Shown here: positions 62,105 through 64,000 of the stretch, one piece after another
Position numbering within the stretch: position 1 is the stretch's first letter
Layout: each line of letters opens with the position of its first letter
Source of the DNA: Armatimonadota bacterium
GTDB taxonomy: Bacteria; Armatimonadota; Fimbriimonadia; Fimbriimonadales; Fimbriimonadaceae
Direction of reading: 5' to 3'
Assembly: GCA_027451905.1 (NCBI GenBank)
Contig: DAIDHV010000001.1
Span: 162,667 to 226,666, forward strand
Length of the DNA stretch: 64,000 nucleotides
The notes under the pieces: model-generated
Told to the model about the DNA's origin: nothing
The model's input: only the letters and a program-made list of their open reading frames with translations
The model's database searches: none
Translations under genes and position numbers: made by a program

Positions 62105-63364
62105 ATGAGTCCTATTACGCTTCTCAGTTTAATGTGCCATTTGCAGCAGAAACAGCGGCTTTATTTACCATCTGCTTCGCTTGACGGTCAACGATGGAAG
62201 GACCCGTACCAACTCAACCCAGGAATGCCCATACTTTCTTTTCTCAGAAAAGATCCACTTCATATCAAGCCAAACTTCCTCGTTAACGGTGGTTTTCTCT
62301 CTGGACCGCCCAAACGGTCCGACAGTTACATACCTATTGTCTTTAGAAACGGACACAAATACCTTATCAAAATTCTTCATCGTGACCTACCAGCGGTGGT
62401 AGACCTCCATAATGAAGGCTGCTCAATCAGCAATCTACAGTGCACCGCCGATGGAAGAGCGATAGAATTTTATGCATGGCTCTCCGTTCGCAACGGAAAC
62501 TATTATCGCCACTTCTTTTGGAGAGTCGGCATGAGAGAGGCTGTGCCGGTCAGTTCGCTAAAGTTCTATTTTTTACCTGAAACAGCATTCACACACTCAA
62601 AGTATGCGTTTCGACTCTCTCCAGGTGGCCACTATGTGTGGAAGGCCAGCATCAGGAAGAGTGCTCTTTGCATTAGCTATCTTAATACGAACAATATGAA
62701 GTGGCATTTCTTTGCGCCTCAACATAGTAAGTTTCCCTTCAGATTGTCATCAAACTTCTTTGAGTTGTACCACAAGGAAATGTTTATTTTGGCGGGATAT
62801 TGTTGGTACAAGACCCATTATGGGGGTAAATGGCTCGTTAAGATTCAAGGCGCAGCACCCTATGCGTTCCTCCCTAAGCAGAACATCAAAGTTTATCGAA
62901 GAAAGGCCAAGTATACAACAACTTTGCATATTGTGGATGATAACACCGGCACCCAGAAGGTTCTCGTCTTTTCGAATAATCAATCGCTGGTTGACTTTCC
63001 AGTTGCCGATGTTTTTATGGATGGTAAAGCACTCGAGGTGATGGCGGCAGGCCAAATGAGGCTCCTTTCGATCCCCAAGTTAAGCGAGATAAATGTGCCG
63101 CCCCAAAGTCTGTTGGCATTCCAACAATTCGTAATTTGGTGCTACAGTAGTGATAATATTCCCTTTACTTTCCACAGTAGACGGCGAACCGCACATCACT
63201 ACTATAGTAAAGTGTACAGGTTTCGGGAAAACACTTACTGGCCCGCTGGCCTAGGACCCTGGGCAATCGGCACCCCAGATGGAGTTTTGCAAATTTTAGG
63301 TAGCCCCGTGTCCGCCATTTTCCCAGCCGACTCGCGCTCTCCTTGCGTTGACGATGGGAGCTAG
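62105..63364 (+). CDS. tail-associated partner protein, module 2
   Basis: I choose ATG 62105 because MSPITLLSLMCHLQQ aligns with the start of the module 1 partner; the frame is open 24 bp further. The 419-residue protein repeats the propeller-like pattern: AFRLSPGGHYVWKASIRK, NNMKWHFFAPQHSK, YCWYKTHYGGKWLVKIQ, LEVMAAGQMRLLSIPKL and the late WAIGTPDGVLQIL. It is a clear tandem paralogue of 60600-61853. It follows the tail remnant by 13 bp. Confidence 0.65.
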   Translation: MSPITLLSLMCHLQQKQRLYLPSASLDGQRWKDPYQLNPGMPILSFLRKDPLHIKPNFLVNGGFLSGPPKRSDSYIPIVFRNGHKYLIKILHRDLPAVVDLHNEGCSISNLQCTADGRAIEFYAWLSVRNGNYYRHFFWRVGMREAVPVSSLKFYFLPETAFTHSKYAFRLSPGGHYVWKASIRKSALCISYLNTNNMKWHFFAPQHSKFPFRLSSNFFELYHKEMFILAGYCWYKTHYGGKWLVKIQGAAPYAFLPKQNIKVYRRKAKYTTTLHIVDDNTGTQKVLVFSNNQSLVDFPVADVFMDGKALEVMAAGQMRLLSIPKLSEINVPPQSLLAFQQFVIWCYSSDNIPFTFHSRRRTAHHYYSKVYRFRENTYWPAGLGPWAIGTPDGVLQILGSPVSAIFPADSRSPCVDDGS

Positions 63365-63476
63365 ACCATGATTTGGATCAATCTTGGTTGCGCACCGCAG
63401 AGTCCCCGATTACCCAAAGGGGGACGCCCCCCAGTTATGGTCAACGACATTGAGCTACCCATAGCAGCTATAGTGC

Positions 63477-64000
63477 CTAACCGAAGAAAGAACTTTTTGA
63501 CCTTTTTGCGTCAACAATAATAACATCCACACTTTTGGCTCCCGCGTTTGCAAGGATTCCTCTTGCTTTTTCCACCAATCCCCTCGTCTCATCAGAGGTT
63601 GTTGCAACAACGCAAACATCATCCATGTATCTCACTAACCGAGGCGCGTCTGCTACCAAAGTGCAAGGAGCCGCGTTGAAAATGCGCACGTCGGCTTTGT
63701 TTTGAAAATCCTCGATTAGCCCTGCAATTTGCAGGTTGTGATAGCCACCCAGACCTTCGCTTTCTTCAGTACCGGATGGCAAAAAGTAAAGTCCATCATG
63801 AGAAGTCTCCAAAAGTAGATCATTTGCAGGGACCGGAAGCATTGTTCTGCCAAGCATGTCGCTGATGCCACTTTTGCCTTTGAAGCCAAATGAATCAGTT
63901 AGCTCAGAATTGCGCAAATTGATGTCGGCAAGAAGGGTTCGGATTCCGGTCTGAGACATGGCAATCGCAAATTGGGCGGCCGCCTCCGAGCAAATTTGGT
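63477..64000 (-). CDS. BY-kinase/CpsD-CapB-like ATPase, C-terminal part
   Basis: The frame continues past the window edge; the part seen is about 174 residues. EAAAQFAIAMSQTGIRTLLA followed by DINLRNSELTDSFGF corresponds to the region after the Walker A loop and the Walker A' Asp of polysaccharide-linked tyrosine kinases. FLPSGTEESEGLG and VRIFNAAPCTLVADA follow the same family order. The usual tyrosine cluster at the C-terminus is absent (it ends KRSKSSFFG), so autophosphorylation there is doubtful. It fits the exopolysaccharide genes at 35507-47278. The spacer 63365-63476 shows nothing else. Confidence 0.75.
   Translation of the reverse strand, partial: QICSEAAAQFAIAMSQTGIRTLLADINLRNSELTDSFGFKGKSGISDMLGRTMLPVPANDLLLETSHDGLYFLPSGTEESEGLGGYHNLQIAGLIEDFQNKADVRIFNAAPCTLVADAPRLVRYMDDVCVVATTSDETRGLVEKARGILANAGAKSVDVIIVDAKRSKSSFFG

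Overview
The window comes from a Gram-negative (diderm) bacterium. It carries an LptF/LptG-type permease start, an RND-TolC efflux operon, a heptose-phosphate pathway and an exosortase/EpsI pair. Base composition is close to balanced in the housekeeping parts. TTG, GTG and CTG starts are common and often overlap the stop codon of the preceding gene. The mix of TIGR03790, exosortase, DprE-like and rhs genes suggests an environmental lineage such as Armatimonadota, but nothing here fixes the phylum.

Layout. (1) 1-9085, minus strand: housekeeping genes (LptF/G-like permease start, zinc-ribbon membrane protein, plsY, glnE, transketolase, DCC-family protein, aminotransferase, TIGR03790 protein). 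(2) 9347-26326: an accessory graveyard. On the minus strand are at least eight partial copies of one Rhs core. Six of them (B-G) run into unrelated C-terminal tips, and these are usually followed within a few bases by a partner gene that is a candidate immunity protein. Most tips are glycine-rich and hydrophobic; one is an NlpC/P60- or CHAP-like hydrolase. Two cassettes are frameshifted. Embedded on the plus strand is a second Rhs lineage with an NBR1-type Ig domain, a cysteine-rich tip and a secreted partner, lying between two decayed IS256-type transposase remnants. A tandem hairpin repeat closes the array. (3) 26962-28623: epimerase and a DNRLRE-like secreted protein. (4) 28657-35295: RND permease, adaptor, TolC protein and an AbrB/MazE-type regulator. 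(5) 35507-48743: exopolysaccharide and envelope-sugar genes: exosortase, EpsI, glycosyltransferase, glmS, polyprenyl-phosphate sugar transferase, galE, hddA-like kinase, gmhA, phosphoesterase, and a UbiA/DprE2/DprE1 trio expected to make polyprenyl-phosphate arabinose. (6) 48868-52186: nrnA, truB, a DUF2752 protein and a D-cysteine desulfhydrase/ACC-deaminase-like enzyme. (7) 52494-63364: a second accessory region. A PA14/fibronectin-type surface protein gene lies behind a (TCCAC)10 repeat placed to act as a frame switch. Its 3' part is separated from a related tail by a 5.6-kb mobile block that carries a membrane protein plus TIR-like protein pair, a convergent TIR gene, a serine recombinase interrupted by an amber codon, a C5 methyltransferase with a NotI-type endonuclease, and a truncated ParA. 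Beyond it are two tandem modules of surface-protein tail plus a roughly 415-residue partner. (8) 63477-64000: the 3' part of a BY-kinase (CpsD/CapB-like), in keeping with the polysaccharide locus.

The most notable signals are: the Rhs tip/partner array, including one toxin tip and its aspartic-protease-like partner that share a C-terminal motif; the tail-plus-partner modules that look like a second, non-Rhs cassette system; the pentanucleotide frame switch; and the TIR/membrane-protein cluster. All functional readings come from reading translations by eye; no database search was run.
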